64,000 bases of DNA, from assembly GCF_900105155.1 (NCBI RefSeq), contig NZ_LT629762.1, positions 2,170,001-2,234,000 on the forward strand. The letters run 5' to 3'. The notes beneath the pieces were generated by a model, which saw only the letters and a program-made list of their open reading frames with translations, was not told the origin of the DNA and did not search any database. The position numbers and the translations under genes are program-made. Positions 18,794 to 29,787 of the stretch are shown here, in pieces. The first letter of the stretch is position 1; each line of letters opens with the position of its first letter. This DNA is from Pseudomonas prosekii. Lineage in GTDB: Bacteria; Pseudomonadota; Gammaproteobacteria; Pseudomonadales; Pseudomonadaceae.

Positions 18794-19609
18794 TCAATAG
18801 CCATCCGCCCCATAATCGACCGCGAATTCGAACCCGCTGACTCGCTCAACGCCGGTTTCAATCAGCCCATCAGGCAACAGCCGCAGCCACCGATACCCCG
18901 GCGCCTGCTCCCCGACCTTGAAATCCTCACTGCCAGGTTCGAACTGGATGCAAGTCGACGGCGAGGCGATCAACCGCACGCCCTCTCGCACTTGATCAAA
19001 CTCCTGATGCACATGCCCCCACAGCACCGCGCGCACTTGAGGAAAACGATCCAGAACGGCAAACAACGCCTCAGGATTACGCAACCCGATCGGCTCCATC
19101 CACGCGCAGCCAATCGACACCGGATGATGATGAAAACACACCAAATGATGCCGCTCCGGCGCCTCACTCAAAGCACGCGCCAACAGCTGCAACTGATCAT
19201 CCTGCAAATAACCGGGAACGGAGCCAGGCACCGCCGAATCCAGCAGCGTCACCCGCCAATTACCCACATCCACCACCGGCTCCAGCAGCGCGCTCTGCAC
19301 CGCCGCCTCGGCCATCACCTGCGGCTCATCATGATTGCCCGGAATCCAGCGCGCCGGCGCATCCAGCTGCCGCGTCAAATCGCGAAACTGCTGATACGAC
19401 GCCAACGTCCCATCTTGCGAAATATCACCACTGGCAATGATCAAATCGATCTGCGGCTGCTGCTGGCGAACCAGCTCGATCACCCGTTGCAGGCTCTCGC
19501 GCGTCTTCATCCCCAGCAACGAACCGTCCGCCTCGGCGAACAAATGACTGTCGGATAACTGCACCAGCAACGCCGGATCGGCGGTGGTCAATGTGGATAC
19601 GCTGGGCAA
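18794..19609 (-). CDS. cpdA: 3',5'-cyclic-AMP phosphodiesterase CpdA
   Basis: Breaks down cAMP and so tunes CRP/Vfr signalling. A calcineurin-like metallophosphoesterase of 271 residues with all metal-binding blocks: QLSDSHLF, SGDISQDG, GNHDEP, HHHPVS and WGHVHQEF. I place the start at a TTG codon (19609) because GGGAG sits 6 bases before it. A longer version from 19654 is open but has no visible ribosome-binding site. It lies 99 bp after the DUF1249 gene. Confidence 0.93.
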   Translation of the reverse strand: MPSVSTLTTADPALLVQLSDSHLFAEADGSLLGMKTRESLQRVIELVRQQQPQIDLIIASGDISQDGTLASYQQFRDLTRQLDAPARWIPGNHDEPQVMAEAAVQSALLEPVVDVGNWRVTLLDSAVPGSVPGYLQDDQLQLLARALSEAPERHHLVCFHHHPVSIGCAWMEPIGLRNPEALFAVLDRFPQVRAVLWGHVHQEFDQVREGVRLIASPSTCIQFEPGSEDFKVGEQAPGYRWLRLLPDGLIETGVERVSGFEFAVDYGADGY

Positions 19610-19708
19610 GGCGTTCTCCCGAGGCTGAATCACGGAATTGGATAGAAGCCGCAATTATGCTGGGGGAAGGTCAAAAGAGGAAAGCGCGGAACCAGACACA
19701 GTTCACAT

Positions 19709-20161
19709 CTAACGCACAACCGCGTACTCATGCCCGCACGCCAGGCAATGACTCAGCCATTCCCCCAGGAACAGATTGAGCTGGGCTTTTTCATCCGGCT
19801 GATGCATCGCCGCATTCGGATAAGGATAGATGCCCCGAAAGCGTCTTGCATGCTCGGCGCTGACCACCTCGGCCATGCACGCGTCGTGATAGACCTGAAC
19901 TTCCAGCTGCGGCACCGGCAACCACGGCAGACTGTGTTCCTGGCGCACTTGCAGGGTCGTGGTGTACGGGCAGACTTGCAGCACTTCCAGCGCCAGCACG
20001 CCGAGCATCTGATCACCCTGAGTCACGGCAATGCGCCGCGCCTCGGGCTCGCTGCGCATGTCCGGCAGCAGTCGCATCAGGCGCGCGTAGTTGGCCTCGC
20101 ACGAGGCTTGCAGCCCGGCGAGGTCGACACGATAGCGATCGCGCAACTTGTTTACGACCAT
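19709..20161 (-). CDS. DUF1249 family protein
   Basis: 150-residue soluble protein matching the conserved DUF1249 family (YqiB in E. coli): YRVDLAGLQASCEANYARL near the start, QVYHDACMAEVV in the middle and FRGIYPYPN with AQLNLFLGEWL at the end. No catalytic residues are evident. It overlaps the end of nudF by 10 bp and precedes cpdA, the order found in E. coli (nudF-yqiB-cpdA-yqiA-parE). Confidence 0.88.
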   Translation of the reverse strand: MVVNKLRDRYRVDLAGLQASCEANYARLMRLLPDMRSEPEARRIAVTQGDQMLGVLALEVLQVCPYTTTLQVRQEHSLPWLPVPQLEVQVYHDACMAEVVSAEHARRFRGIYPYPNAAMHQPDEKAQLNLFLGEWLSHCLACGHEYAVVR

Positions 20162-20769
20162 AACCCCCTCACTTCAGCGCGGTTCAAAGCAAGCCATTGC
20201 AAAGCAATGATGCTGGCCGCGTTGGCAATTCGTCCGTCGCGTACGGCTTGCAGCGCGTCTTCGAACGCCCAGACCGTGACGCGGATATCTTCCGCTTCTT
20301 CTGCCAGTCCATGCAGGCCTCCGACTCCATCGGTTTCACAACGCCCCAAATACAAGTGGACGAATTCGTTGCTGCCGCCCGGTGACGGGAAATACTTGGT
20401 CATCGGCCACAGCGCCGCGAACACCAGCCCAGCTTCCTCCTGCGCCTCGCGGTGAGCAACTTCTTCCGGTTGCTCATCCTTGTCGATCAGACCGGCGACC
20501 AGCTCGATCAGCCAAGGGTTGGACGTCTTGCCCATGGCGCCGACGCGAAACTGCTCGATCAGCACCACTTCATCGCGCTGCGGATCGTAAGGCAGCACGC
20601 AAACTGCATCGTGACGCACAAACACTTCACGATTGATCTCGCGACTCATGCCACCGGCAAACAATTCGTGACGCAAATGCAGGCGATCGAGTTTGTAAAA
20701 GCCCTCGTAGCATTTTTCGCGTCGAACGATCTCAACGGTGGTCGGGGTGGCGTTGGCAAAATCAGTCAT
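20152..20769 (-). CDS. nudF: ADP-ribose pyrophosphatase NudF
   Basis: Cleaves ADP-ribose to AMP and ribose-5-phosphate. The 205-residue protein carries a perfect Nudix box, G-x5-E-x7-REAQEEAGL, at about residues 91-113. Earlier strands (VFVRHDAVCVLPYD, EVVLIEQFR) match the NudF subfamily. It is the first gene of the minus-strand run leading to parE and parC. About 227 bp of non-coding DNA separate it from the divergent lipoprotein gene. Confidence 0.95.
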   Translation of the reverse strand: MTDFANATPTTVEIVRREKCYEGFYKLDRLHLRHELFAGGMSREINREVFVRHDAVCVLPYDPQRDEVVLIEQFRVGAMGKTSNPWLIELVAGLIDKDEQPEEVAHREAQEEAGLVFAALWPMTKYFPSPGGSNEFVHLYLGRCETDGVGGLHGLAEEAEDIRVTVWAFEDALQAVRDGRIANAASIIALQWLALNRAEVRGLWS

Positions 20770-20996
20770 GACAATCCTCGTGTGCTGCTTATCCGTGACG
20801 AGGTTCCGGGTGGTAACTGGCGACCTCGCTTTCGCGCCATCCTAACGCGCGACTGCGGTTGATGCAGCCCCTTTACCATCAGCGGGATAGACGGTGAGGG
20901 CGAAACCAACTCTAATTAGCTTAGTGGCGAACTGACTGCTTCGTTGACAGTCGAAGCGGTAACTTTTCGCCTTTCCCTGTTTTATGAAGGACGCCC

Positions 20997-21743
20997 ATGT
21001 CGCTTTTTAAAATCGCCTCCGTGGCCGCAATCGCCCTGACGTTGGGCGCCTGCCAAAGCCTGTTCCAACCCAATTACCGGACGCCGCTGGAAACCACCCG
21101 CGATGCCTCGGAAACACTGAAACCGGGTTGCACCACGGCAGATTGCCCTTTGGTCAACATCGATACCCTGCGGTTCCCGGACGAGCCACAGCTGGACGGC
21201 ATCGTTGAGCGAAACCTGCTGCAATTGACCCGCACCTCCGCCGACGCGCCGGCCGCGCCGACACTCGCCGCGTATCGCGATCAGTTTTTGCGCAACGCCG
21301 AGCCACGCTCCAGCAGTTACCTGCAAGCCAAAGTACGTGAGCAGCATGACGGCTTGGTGATCGTCGAGTTTTCCAGCTACCTGGACACCGGCGGCGCGCA
21401 TGGCACGCCGGGCCGCAGCTTCGTCAACTATTCGCGCCAGCAGCACAAAGTGCTGACGTTGTCGGACATGCTGCTGCCGGGTCAGGAAGAAGCGTTCTGG
21501 AAAGCCGCACAAGTGGCGCACAACAGCTGGTTGATCAGCACCAAGCTCGATCAGGAACCGGAGTTCCTGAAGAACTGGCAGTTCCAGAAAACCCAGAACG
21601 TCGCGCTGACCTACGGTGGGGTGATCCTCAAGTACGAAACCAGCACCATCGCGCCGTACGCGCTGGGCCACATCGAACTGAAGATCCCCTACCCGCGCCT
21701 GAACGGCATCCTCAGACCCGAACTGTTTCCCGGCCGTAACTGA
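20997..21743 (+). CDS. Lipoprotein with RsiV/DUF3298-like domain
   Basis: 248 residues. Signal peptide with lipobox LGAC, lipidation at Cys19. The rest resembles the RsiV/DUF3298 family: FSSYLDTGGAHGTPGRSFVNYS, 'LTLSDMLLPGQEEAFWKAAQ', and the C-terminal LTYGGVILKYETSTIAPYALG. This domain is found in anti-sigma factor RsiV, which binds lysozyme, and in many uncharacterised lipoproteins. No sigma factor is nearby. A TTGACA hexamer lies at 20944-20949, but no convincing -10 follows. Its 3' end overlaps the converging cytX gene by 32 bp. Confidence 0.8.
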   Translation: MSLFKIASVAAIALTLGACQSLFQPNYRTPLETTRDASETLKPGCTTADCPLVNIDTLRFPDEPQLDGIVERNLLQLTRTSADAPAAPTLAAYRDQFLRNAEPRSSSYLQAKVREQHDGLVIVEFSSYLDTGGAHGTPGRSFVNYSRQQHKVLTLSDMLLPGQEEAFWKAAQVAHNSWLISTKLDQEPEFLKNWQFQKTQNVALTYGGVILKYETSTIAPYALGHIELKIPYPRLNGILRPELFPGRN

Positions 21744-23004
21744 AGGCTCGACCGAGCACCAGTTGCAGCAGCCCTGCCACGATCAACGCCGGCAGGGTTG
21801 CGCCGACATCCGGATACAGATTGGCCAGCAAATGATAGGTGCTGACCCCGCCCAGCCAGGCGAGCAGCGCCGGCCAGCGCAACGCGGCTGAAGCCACTTG
21901 GCCGCTGCGTTTGCGCAGGATGAAGTGATCCACCAGCACCACGCCGAACAGCGGCGCAAACACCGAACCGATCAGCAACAGGAAGTTCTGGTACTGCGCC
22001 AATGGCGCCAGCAGTGCGATCAACGTGCAAATGACACCGATGGCCAACGCCAGGTGCTCGACCTTCAGGCGCAACAGCATCCCGCTCGACACCGCCGCCG
22101 AATGAATATCGGCAAAAGCGTTTTCCGACTCGTCCAGCAGAATCAGCAGCAGCGGAATCCCCAGGCCGGCACCGGCCAACGCCAACAGCAAGGCACTTAC
22201 TTCACCGCTCGGCGCGAACGCCAGGGTGTAGGCAACGCCGAGGCTCATCAGCCAGAAGTTACCGATAAAGAAGCCAATCGCGGTGCCGCCAAACACGTTT
22301 TTCGCGCGTTTGCCGAAGCGTGAGTAGTCGGCAATCAGCGGCAGCCACGACAGCGGCATGGCGATGGCGATATCGAAACCCACCGCAAATGGCATCGAAC
22401 CGTCACCGGCCTGCGCCCACAATGCCGCCAGATCGGCCTTGGCGAACAGGTTCCAGGTCAGCCAGATGCACGCGGCCAGCAGCAGCCAAATGCCCCACTT
22501 GCGCAGGATCTGCCGGACGAACGTCAGCGGCCCGCTGACGGCGAGCAGAGTCGCGAGGCCACCGAAAAATACGGTCCAGAGCAGTGGATTGGCGAGCAGG
22601 CTGCCGTCGCTGAACGCCCGCGCGCCGAGCAGGCTGGCGGCGTCGCGCATGACGATGATTTCGAACGAGCCCCAACCGATCAGTTGCAGCAAGTTGAGCA
22701 CTGCCGGCAGGCTCGCGCCGTGTTTGCCGAGGCTGAGCTTGAGCGCGGCCATCGACGACAGGCCGGTGTCGCTGCCGATCACGCCGACGGCGGCCAGCAG
22801 CAGCACGCCGACCAGCGTGCCGAGAAAAATTGCCAGCAACGAGCCGGACAGGCCCAGACCCGGCGCGAGCAATGCGCCGGTCTGCAAGACCATCAGGCCG
22901 ATGCCGAGGGAAAACCACAGGGAAAACAGATCGCGGCCGCCGAACACACGTTTGTCGGTCGGCACCGCAATGTCAGGGGAATAAGTGCTGGGTTGAATGC
23001 TCAA
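21712..23004 (-). CDS. cytX: Putative hydroxymethylpyrimidine transporter CytX
   Basis: 430-residue inner-membrane transporter of the NCS1 (cytosine/purine permease) family with about 12 hydrophobic segments. The LFSLWFSLGIGLMVLQTGALL start and the LPLIADYSRFGKR segment are typical of CytX. It lies downstream of the TPP-regulated thiC on the same strand, which supports uptake of the thiamine pyrimidine precursor. A REPIN between the two genes may weaken read-through. Substrate assignment is by context. Confidence 0.87.
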   Translation of the reverse strand: MSIQPSTYSPDIAVPTDKRVFGGRDLFSLWFSLGIGLMVLQTGALLAPGLGLSGSLLAIFLGTLVGVLLLAAVGVIGSDTGLSSMAALKLSLGKHGASLPAVLNLLQLIGWGSFEIIVMRDAASLLGARAFSDGSLLANPLLWTVFFGGLATLLAVSGPLTFVRQILRKWGIWLLLAACIWLTWNLFAKADLAALWAQAGDGSMPFAVGFDIAIAMPLSWLPLIADYSRFGKRAKNVFGGTAIGFFIGNFWLMSLGVAYTLAFAPSGEVSALLLALAGAGLGIPLLLILLDESENAFADIHSAAVSSGMLLRLKVEHLALAIGVICTLIALLAPLAQYQNFLLLIGSVFAPLFGVVLVDHFILRKRSGQVASAALRWPALLAWLGGVSTYHLLANLYPDVGATLPALIVAGLLQLVLGRAFSYGRETVRV

Positions 23005-23060
23005 GGGTGTTATCTCAGAGGGATAATTTTTTCATTGAGATCTTGGCTGTCTGGTCTGGC

Positions 23061-23141
23061 GCCATCGCGAGCAAGCTCGCTCCCACAGGGGATTTTTGAA
23101 CGACTCAAATCCAATGTGGGAGCGAGCTTGCTCGCGATGGC
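23061..23141. repeat. REPIN between thiC and cytX
   Basis: The arms gccatcgcgagcaagctcgc and gcgagcttgctcgcgatggc form an inverted pair separated by about 35 bp in the 169-bp thiC-cytX gap. A further hairpin, GGCGGTGCGGGCACCGCC, follows at about 23143-23160 next to the thiC stop. Confidence 0.85.
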
Positions 23142-23173
23142 GGCGGTGCGGGCACCGCCGACCTCAGGTCAGA

Positions 23174-25135
<1,962 letters not shown>

Positions 25136-25254
25136 TCAGCGATGAAAATGCTGTTGGTGCTGTGCTCAGTGCTCGAGGGCAGTCGAAAATCGATTGTCGA
25201 TTGTCGAACAACATCCCGGACGAAGCACAAGAGGACTCGCCGGGTGACGAGAAA

Positions 25255-25348
25255 TCTTGTTCCCTACGCAGGCGTTAACCTGATCAGGTTCAACGGGATC
25301 CGAAATTATTCGATCTCAGCCTCATAGCAAGGCACCCCGACAAGAACC
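25255..25348 (-). promoter_or_regulatory. TPP riboswitch (THI element) of thiC
   Basis: On the minus strand all hallmarks appear in order: GGGGTGCC, GGCTGAGA, the CCGTTGAACCTGATCAGG block, then GCGTAGGGA. The aptamer ends about 190 bases before the thiC start. I see no clear T-run terminator between the two, so control may act on translation or RNA stability. High thiamine pyrophosphate should shut down thiC. The remaining 25349-25541 gap towards tolC shows short inverted repeats but nothing I can name. Confidence 0.95.
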
Positions 25349-25541
25349 CGGCCAGTCTAGACACAACCGGCAAAGAACGCCAACCCCGGTGCGAACCGCA
25401 TGATAAATGGCGTGATTACAGGATTGTTGCCGAACGTGCGCCCATCTACACTCGCTACGCTGCGCCACGCCTTGACCGTGCGCGGAGCGCGCCGTACCTT
25501 TGGCGCTCAAATTATCAGCGTAATTTTTTAGGGATGGCCGC

Positions 25542-26981
25542 ATGCTGCGCAAACTCTCACTGGCCCTTGCCGTGTCTTGTGCTTCCAATGGAATGGCCTG
25601 GGCCGCTGAGGCGCCCTTATCCACCAAAACCGACCTGGTGAGCGTTTATCAGGAAGCGGTGGATAACAACGCCGACCTCGCCGCCGCCCGCGCCCAATAT
25701 GGCGCCCAGAAAGAAGTCGTGCCGCAGGCGCGCGCCGGATTGCTGCCGAACCTGTCGGGCGGGGCGAATCTGAGCTCGGTGCGCACCCAGCTCGATCAGC
25801 CGTCCGGCACCGCCACCCGCGATGCTCACTCTTATCAGGCGACTTTGGCCCAGCCACTGTTTCGCGCCGATCGCTGGTTCCAGTTCCAGGCGGCCAAGGA
25901 CGTCAACGAACAAGCCGCGCTGCAACTCTCGGCGACCGAGCAGAATCTGATCCTGCAATCGGCGGAAAGCTATTTCAACGTGCTGCGCAGCCAAGACAAT
26001 CTGGCCTCGACCAAGGCTGAAGAAGCGGCGTTCAAACGCCAGCTCGACCAGTCCAACGAGCGCTTCGATGTCGGCCTCTCGGACAAGACCGACGTGCTGC
26101 AATCGCAAGCCAGCTACGACACTGCGCGGGCCAACCGGATCCTCGCGCAACGTCAGGTGGATGACGCGTTTGAAGCGTTGATCACGCTGACCAACCGCCA
26201 GTACAACTCGATTCAGGGCATCGTCCACACGTTGCCGATCCTGCCGCCGGCGCCGAACGACGCCAAGGCCTGGGTCGAAACCGCGGCGAAACAGAACCTC
26301 AATTTGCTCGCCAGCAACTACGCGGTGAGCGCCGCTGAAGAAACCCTCAAGCAACGCAAGGCCGGCCACGCGCCGACCCTCGATGCGGTGGCGAAATACG
26401 AAAAGGGTGACAACGATGCGCTGGGTTTCAGCAACCCGAGCGCGTTTGGCCAGCCGTATGGCGGCAACGTCGAGCAGACCACGGTCGGCCTGCAAGTGAA
26501 CATCCCGATCTACAGCGGCGGCCTGATCAACTCGCAGGTGCGCGAGTCTTACGCGCGCCTCGACCAGTCCGAGCAGCAGCGCGAAGGCCTGCGCCGGCAA
26601 GTCGTGGAAAACACCCGCAACCTGCACCGCGCGGTCAACACCGACGTCGAGCAGGTGCAGGCGCGCAAGCAGTCGATCATCTCCAACCAGAGCGCGGTGG
26701 AAGCCACCGAAATCGGTTATCAGGTCGGCACACGCAACATCGTCGACGTGCTCGACGCACAGCGTCAGCTCTACACCTCGGTGCGCAACTACAACAACAC
26801 GCGTTACGACTACATCCTCGACAACCTGCGTTTGAAGCAAGCGGCAGGCACGTTGAACCCGGGGGATTTGCAGGATTTGTCGCGTTATCTGAAAGCTGAC
26901 TACAACCCGGACAAAGACTTCCTGCCACCGGACCTAGCGAAGGCTGCGGCCGAGCAGCTCAAGGCCCGGCCTGGCCAGTAA
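25542..26981 (+). CDS. tolC: TolC family outer-membrane channel
   Basis: 479 residues with a signal peptide (cleavage near AWA-AEA, about residue 22). The remainder is the repeated helix-strand TolC/OEP fold: DLVSVYQEAVDNNADLAAARAQ for the first repeat and 'LLASNYAVSAAEETLKQRKAGHAPTLDAVAKY' for the second (quoted in pieces: LLASNYAVSAAE, KAGHAPTLDA). It shows the TolC-like TIGR01844 character, as in type I secretion and efflux systems. No membrane-fusion or ABC partner gene lies next to it, so it probably serves remote systems. Two REPINs follow the stop. Confidence 0.92.
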   Translation: MLRKLSLALAVSCASNGMAWAAEAPLSTKTDLVSVYQEAVDNNADLAAARAQYGAQKEVVPQARAGLLPNLSGGANLSSVRTQLDQPSGTATRDAHSYQATLAQPLFRADRWFQFQAAKDVNEQAALQLSATEQNLILQSAESYFNVLRSQDNLASTKAEEAAFKRQLDQSNERFDVGLSDKTDVLQSQASYDTARANRILAQRQVDDAFEALITLTNRQYNSIQGIVHTLPILPPAPNDAKAWVETAAKQNLNLLASNYAVSAAEETLKQRKAGHAPTLDAVAKYEKGDNDALGFSNPSAFGQPYGGNVEQTTVGLQVNIPIYSGGLINSQVRESYARLDQSEQQREGLRRQVVENTRNLHRAVNTDVEQVQARKQSIISNQSAVEATEIGYQVGTRNIVDVLDAQRQLYTSVRNYNNTRYDYILDNLRLKQAAGTLNPGDLQDLSRYLKADYNPDKDFLPPDLAKAAAEQLKARPGQ

Positions 26982-26988
26982 GCGCATG

Positions 26989-27128
26989 GCTTGCCCGCGA
27001 TGGCGTCCTTGAAACCGCTATCGCGAGCAAGCTTTGCTCCTACGGAATCAGCGCTAACCTTTGCAGGAGCATGGCTTGCCCGCGATGGCGATCTTAAGGA
27101 TCCATCGCGGGCAAGCCTTGCTCCTACA
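26989..27128. repeat. Two adjacent REPINs after tolC
   Basis: Two hairpin pairs lie back to back: 26989-27043 (gcttgcccgcgatggcg ... cgcgagcaagctttgctcct) and 27062-27128 (gcaggagcatggcttgcccg ... cgggcaagccttgctcctac). They fill the whole gap between the converging tolC and waaA genes and end 2 bp short of the waaA stop. Confidence 0.85.
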
Positions 27129-27130
27129 AA

Positions 27131-28408
27131 TTAGCGATCGAGCAACCGCCCCAACCCATCCAGCAACCGCTGCAACGCACCCTGATTGCGCCGCATCACG
27201 TTCAATCCCGCCTCCGCCATCCGCTGCGCATCGCGCGGCAATTCGAACAGACGCTGCACCTCCACTGCCAAACCTTCGGCGTCCTCGACCTCGGCCAACG
27301 CCCCGGCGCTGCGCAGTTGCGCGGCGATTTCGAGGAAGTTGAACAGGTGCGGTCCGCTCAGCACCGGTTTCGCCAGCGCTGCTGGCTCCAGCAAGTTATG
27401 CCCGCCATTCGGCACCAGACTGCCGCCGACAAACGCGCTGTCGGCCAGCGCGTAAAGAAACAGCAATTCGCCCATGGTGTCGCCCAGCAGCACCGACGTG
27501 TCGGCGGTCACCGGTTCGGCCAGTGAACGGCGCACCGTGGCAAAACCCTGCTGTTTGCACAGTTCGAACACCGAGTTGAAACGCTCCGGATGGCGCGGCA
27601 CCAGAATCAGCAACGCGTCGGGGTGATTGGCGAGCAATTGACGATGCGCCGCCAGCACCACTTCGTCTTCACCTTCGTGAGTGCTGGCGGCGATCCACAC
27701 CGGGCGCTCCTGCGCTTGCCACTGGCCGCGCAGTTCGGCGGCGCGTTGCAACAACGCTGGGTCGATGGTCAGGTCGAACTTGATCGAGCCAGTCACCTCG
27801 ACGGTTTGCGGACGCGCGCCGAGATCACGGAAGCGCTGCGCCTCGGCCTCGGTTTGCACCGCAAACAGACTCATTTCGGCAAGCATCGGCGCGGTGAGTT
27901 TGTGAAAACGGCCATAGCCTTTGGCCGAGCGCTCGGACAATCGCGCATTGGCCAGCGCCACCGGAATCCCGCGTTTGGCGCATTGATGGATGTGGTTGGG
28001 CCACAGCTCGGTTTCCATAATCACGGCGAGTTTCGGCTGCACCCGATCGAGGAACCGCGCCGCCGCGCACGGCAAGTCGTAAGGCAAATAGCAGTGCTGG
28101 ATGCGTGGTTCATTGGCGAACAAGGCCTGAATGCGTTCGGACCCGGTCGGCGTCATGCAGGTCACGGTAATCGGCAGCGTCGGGTAGCGCTGCAGCAGCG
28201 CGCGGATCATCGGCGCGGCGGCGATGCTTTCGCCCACGGACACGGCGTGCACCCAAATGCCGCCGGGCTGCATCGTCGGCAAGCCATAAGAGAAGCGCTC
28301 GCCAATGCGTTTGGCGTACGCCGGCGCCTTGCGCGCCCGCAGCCATAGCCGAATCGCTACCAATGGCAGCCCCAGGTAAAACAGCGCGGTGTAGAGAGTT
28401 CTATTCAT
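27131..28408 (-). CDS. waaA: Kdo transferase WaaA
   Basis: Adds Kdo residues to lipid A precursor at the inner membrane, the first step of LPS core synthesis. 425 residues, usual for WaaA. One N-terminal membrane anchor, then the GT30 fold with GGIWVHAVSVGESIAAAP, AVIMETELWPNH and WIAASTHEGEDE, and the C-terminal GGSLVPNGGHNLLEPAAL donor site. Its start lies within the last 8 bp of the LysR gene, so the two are co-transcribed. Confidence 0.96.
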   Translation of the reverse strand: MNRTLYTALFYLGLPLVAIRLWLRARKAPAYAKRIGERFSYGLPTMQPGGIWVHAVSVGESIAAAPMIRALLQRYPTLPITVTCMTPTGSERIQALFANEPRIQHCYLPYDLPCAAARFLDRVQPKLAVIMETELWPNHIHQCAKRGIPVALANARLSERSAKGYGRFHKLTAPMLAEMSLFAVQTEAEAQRFRDLGARPQTVEVTGSIKFDLTIDPALLQRAAELRGQWQAQERPVWIAASTHEGEDEVVLAAHRQLLANHPDALLILVPRHPERFNSVFELCKQQGFATVRRSLAEPVTADTSVLLGDTMGELLFLYALADSAFVGGSLVPNGGHNLLEPAALAKPVLSGPHLFNFLEIAAQLRSAGALAEVEDAEGLAVEVQRLFELPRDAQRMAEAGLNVMRRNQGALQRLLDGLGRLLDR

Positions 28409-29321
28409 GGCGGCGGAGTTTATCGGTTTTTAAGCCGATCGCCTGCAAGTGCACGGCAAAACGTTCTGCCAACCAACGCGCGGCCGGGCCGAGTGGCTCG
28501 TCGCGGCGCCACACCAGCTCGACCACCAGCGCTGGCGGGGTCCATTCGCTGACCAGTTCGACCATCTGATTTTGATACGTCGGGTATTGCACGACGTGGC
28601 GCGGCAGCCACGCCCAGCCGAGGCCGCGCACCAGCCATTCGGCCATCACGTAAAAACTGTCGGCGCGCCAGACTTGCGGGCTCGCCGGCTCGCTGCCGGG
28701 GTAGACGCTGGATTCGGTGGACATCAGCAACTGCCGATGCCGCGCCAGTTGCTGGCAATCGACTTCGGCCATGCTCGCCAACGGATGACCCTTGCCGCAC
28801 ACGGTGACCATTTCGACGCTGCCCAGCACCCGCCGCTCCAGCGCTTCGGGGATCTGATCGTGGAAAAACAGCAAACCCAGGTCGGCGCGGCGCTCGACCA
28901 GTTTGCGCGCCACATCGCCCTGCGCGGCGCTGGTCAGTTGCACTTCGATGCTGGGGAATTTGTCCGCCAGCGCTTCAAAACTTTCGATGATCGGCTGATA
29001 AGGCATCGCCTCATCCTGCGCCACCCGCAGCCGCGCTTCCTGGCCGCGCATCATCGCCAGCGCCCGACCGTTGAGGCGCTCGCATTGGCGCAGCACTTCG
29101 CGCGCCTCTTCGAGCAAGGCATTGCCGGCCTCGGTGAGCCTGGGTTGGCGGCCGCTGCTGCGGTCAAACAGGCTCACGCCCAAATCTTCCTCCAGCAGCG
29201 CAATCGAACTGCTGACCGCCGATTGCGCCTTGCGCTGCTCCCGGGCCACTGCCGAGAACGAGCGCTGCTCCGCTACGCTGACGAACAGGCGCAGTTGCTC
29301 AAGATTCCATTGAATGTTCAT
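28401..29321 (-). CDS. LysR-family transcriptional regulator
   Basis: 306-residue LTTR. The N-terminal winged helix (about 4-63) reads LEQLRLFVSVAEQRSFSAVA, with the recognition-helix AQSAVSSSIALLEEDLG. The effector-binding domain follows (about 90-300). The start at 29321 is preferred over one 18 bp upstream. It is divergent from emrE, with an LTTR-box palindrome in the 102-bp gap, which suggests it regulates itself and perhaps emrE. It overlaps waaA by 8 bp. Confidence 0.92.
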   Translation of the reverse strand: MNIQWNLEQLRLFVSVAEQRSFSAVAREQRKAQSAVSSSIALLEEDLGVSLFDRSSGRQPRLTEAGNALLEEAREVLRQCERLNGRALAMMRGQEARLRVAQDEAMPYQPIIESFEALADKFPSIEVQLTSAAQGDVARKLVERRADLGLLFFHDQIPEALERRVLGSVEMVTVCGKGHPLASMAEVDCQQLARHRQLLMSTESSVYPGSEPASPQVWRADSFYVMAEWLVRGLGWAWLPRHVVQYPTYQNQMVELVSEWTPPALVVELVWRRDEPLGPAARWLAERFAVHLQAIGLKTDKLRRHE

Positions 29322-29330
29322 CGCCCAACC

Positions 29331-29347
29331 TATCTCCACAGCCGATA
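29331..29347. promoter_or_regulatory. Putative LysR-type binding site (ATC-N9-GAT)
   Basis: TATCTCCACAGCCGATA has the palindromic outer bases TATC and GATA around 9 bases, fitting the LTTR pattern T-N11-A. It lies 9 bp upstream of the LysR start and 9 bp upstream of the -35 box of the emrE promoter, so one bound dimer could touch both. Confidence 0.45.
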
Positions 29348-29356
29348 GGTAATGAC

Positions 29357-29384
29357 TTTACCGCATCTGTGGAATCTCTAAAAT
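29357..29384 (+). promoter_or_regulatory. Sigma-70 promoter for emrE
   Basis: TTTACC (29357-29362), a 16-base spacer and TAAAAT (29379-29384) match the housekeeping consensus well and lie about 40 bp upstream of the emrE start codon. Confidence 0.55.
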
Positions 29385-29423
29385 GCCGGACCAGAAAGCA
29401 GCACTTCAGATGAGGATTTACCC

Positions 29424-29756
29424 ATGACCGCTTACTACTACCTGGCCATCGCCATTTGCGCCGAAGTGATTGCCACTGTTTCGATGAAAGCGGTCAAGGG
29501 TTTCAGCACGCCACTGCCGCTGACCCTGGTGATCGTCGGCTACGGCATCGCGTTCTGGATGCTCACGCTGGTGGTGCGCAGCGTGCCGGTGGGCGTGGCG
29601 TACGCGGTGTGGGCCGGCATGGGAATTGTGATGGTCAGCGTCGCGGCACTGTTTATCTACGGGCAGAAACTCGACGTGCCAGCGATGCTCGGGATGGCGC
29701 TGATCGTACTGGGCGTCGTGGTCATCCAACTCTTCTCGAAAACCGCCGGCCACTGA
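29424..29756 (+). CDS. emrE: Small multidrug resistance transporter (EmrE-type)
   Basis: 110-residue protein with four membrane helices. It has the essential Glu14 in helix 1 (AICAEVIATVSMKA) and the conserved Trp-containing GVAYAVWAGMG of helix 3, both typical of the EmrE (multidrug) branch. These proteins exchange protons for cationic compounds. GAGGA precedes the ATG by 7 bases. It corresponds to the PA4990 position. A SugE/Gdx-type guanidinium exporter is less likely from the helix-3 sequence. Confidence 0.9.
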   Translation: MTAYYYLAIAICAEVIATVSMKAVKGFSTPLPLTLVIVGYGIAFWMLTLVVRSVPVGVAYAVWAGMGIVMVSVAALFIYGQKLDVPAMLGMALIVLGVVVIQLFSKTAGH

Positions 29757-29787
29757 CGTACGTGTAGCAGCTGCCGCAGGCTGCGTC

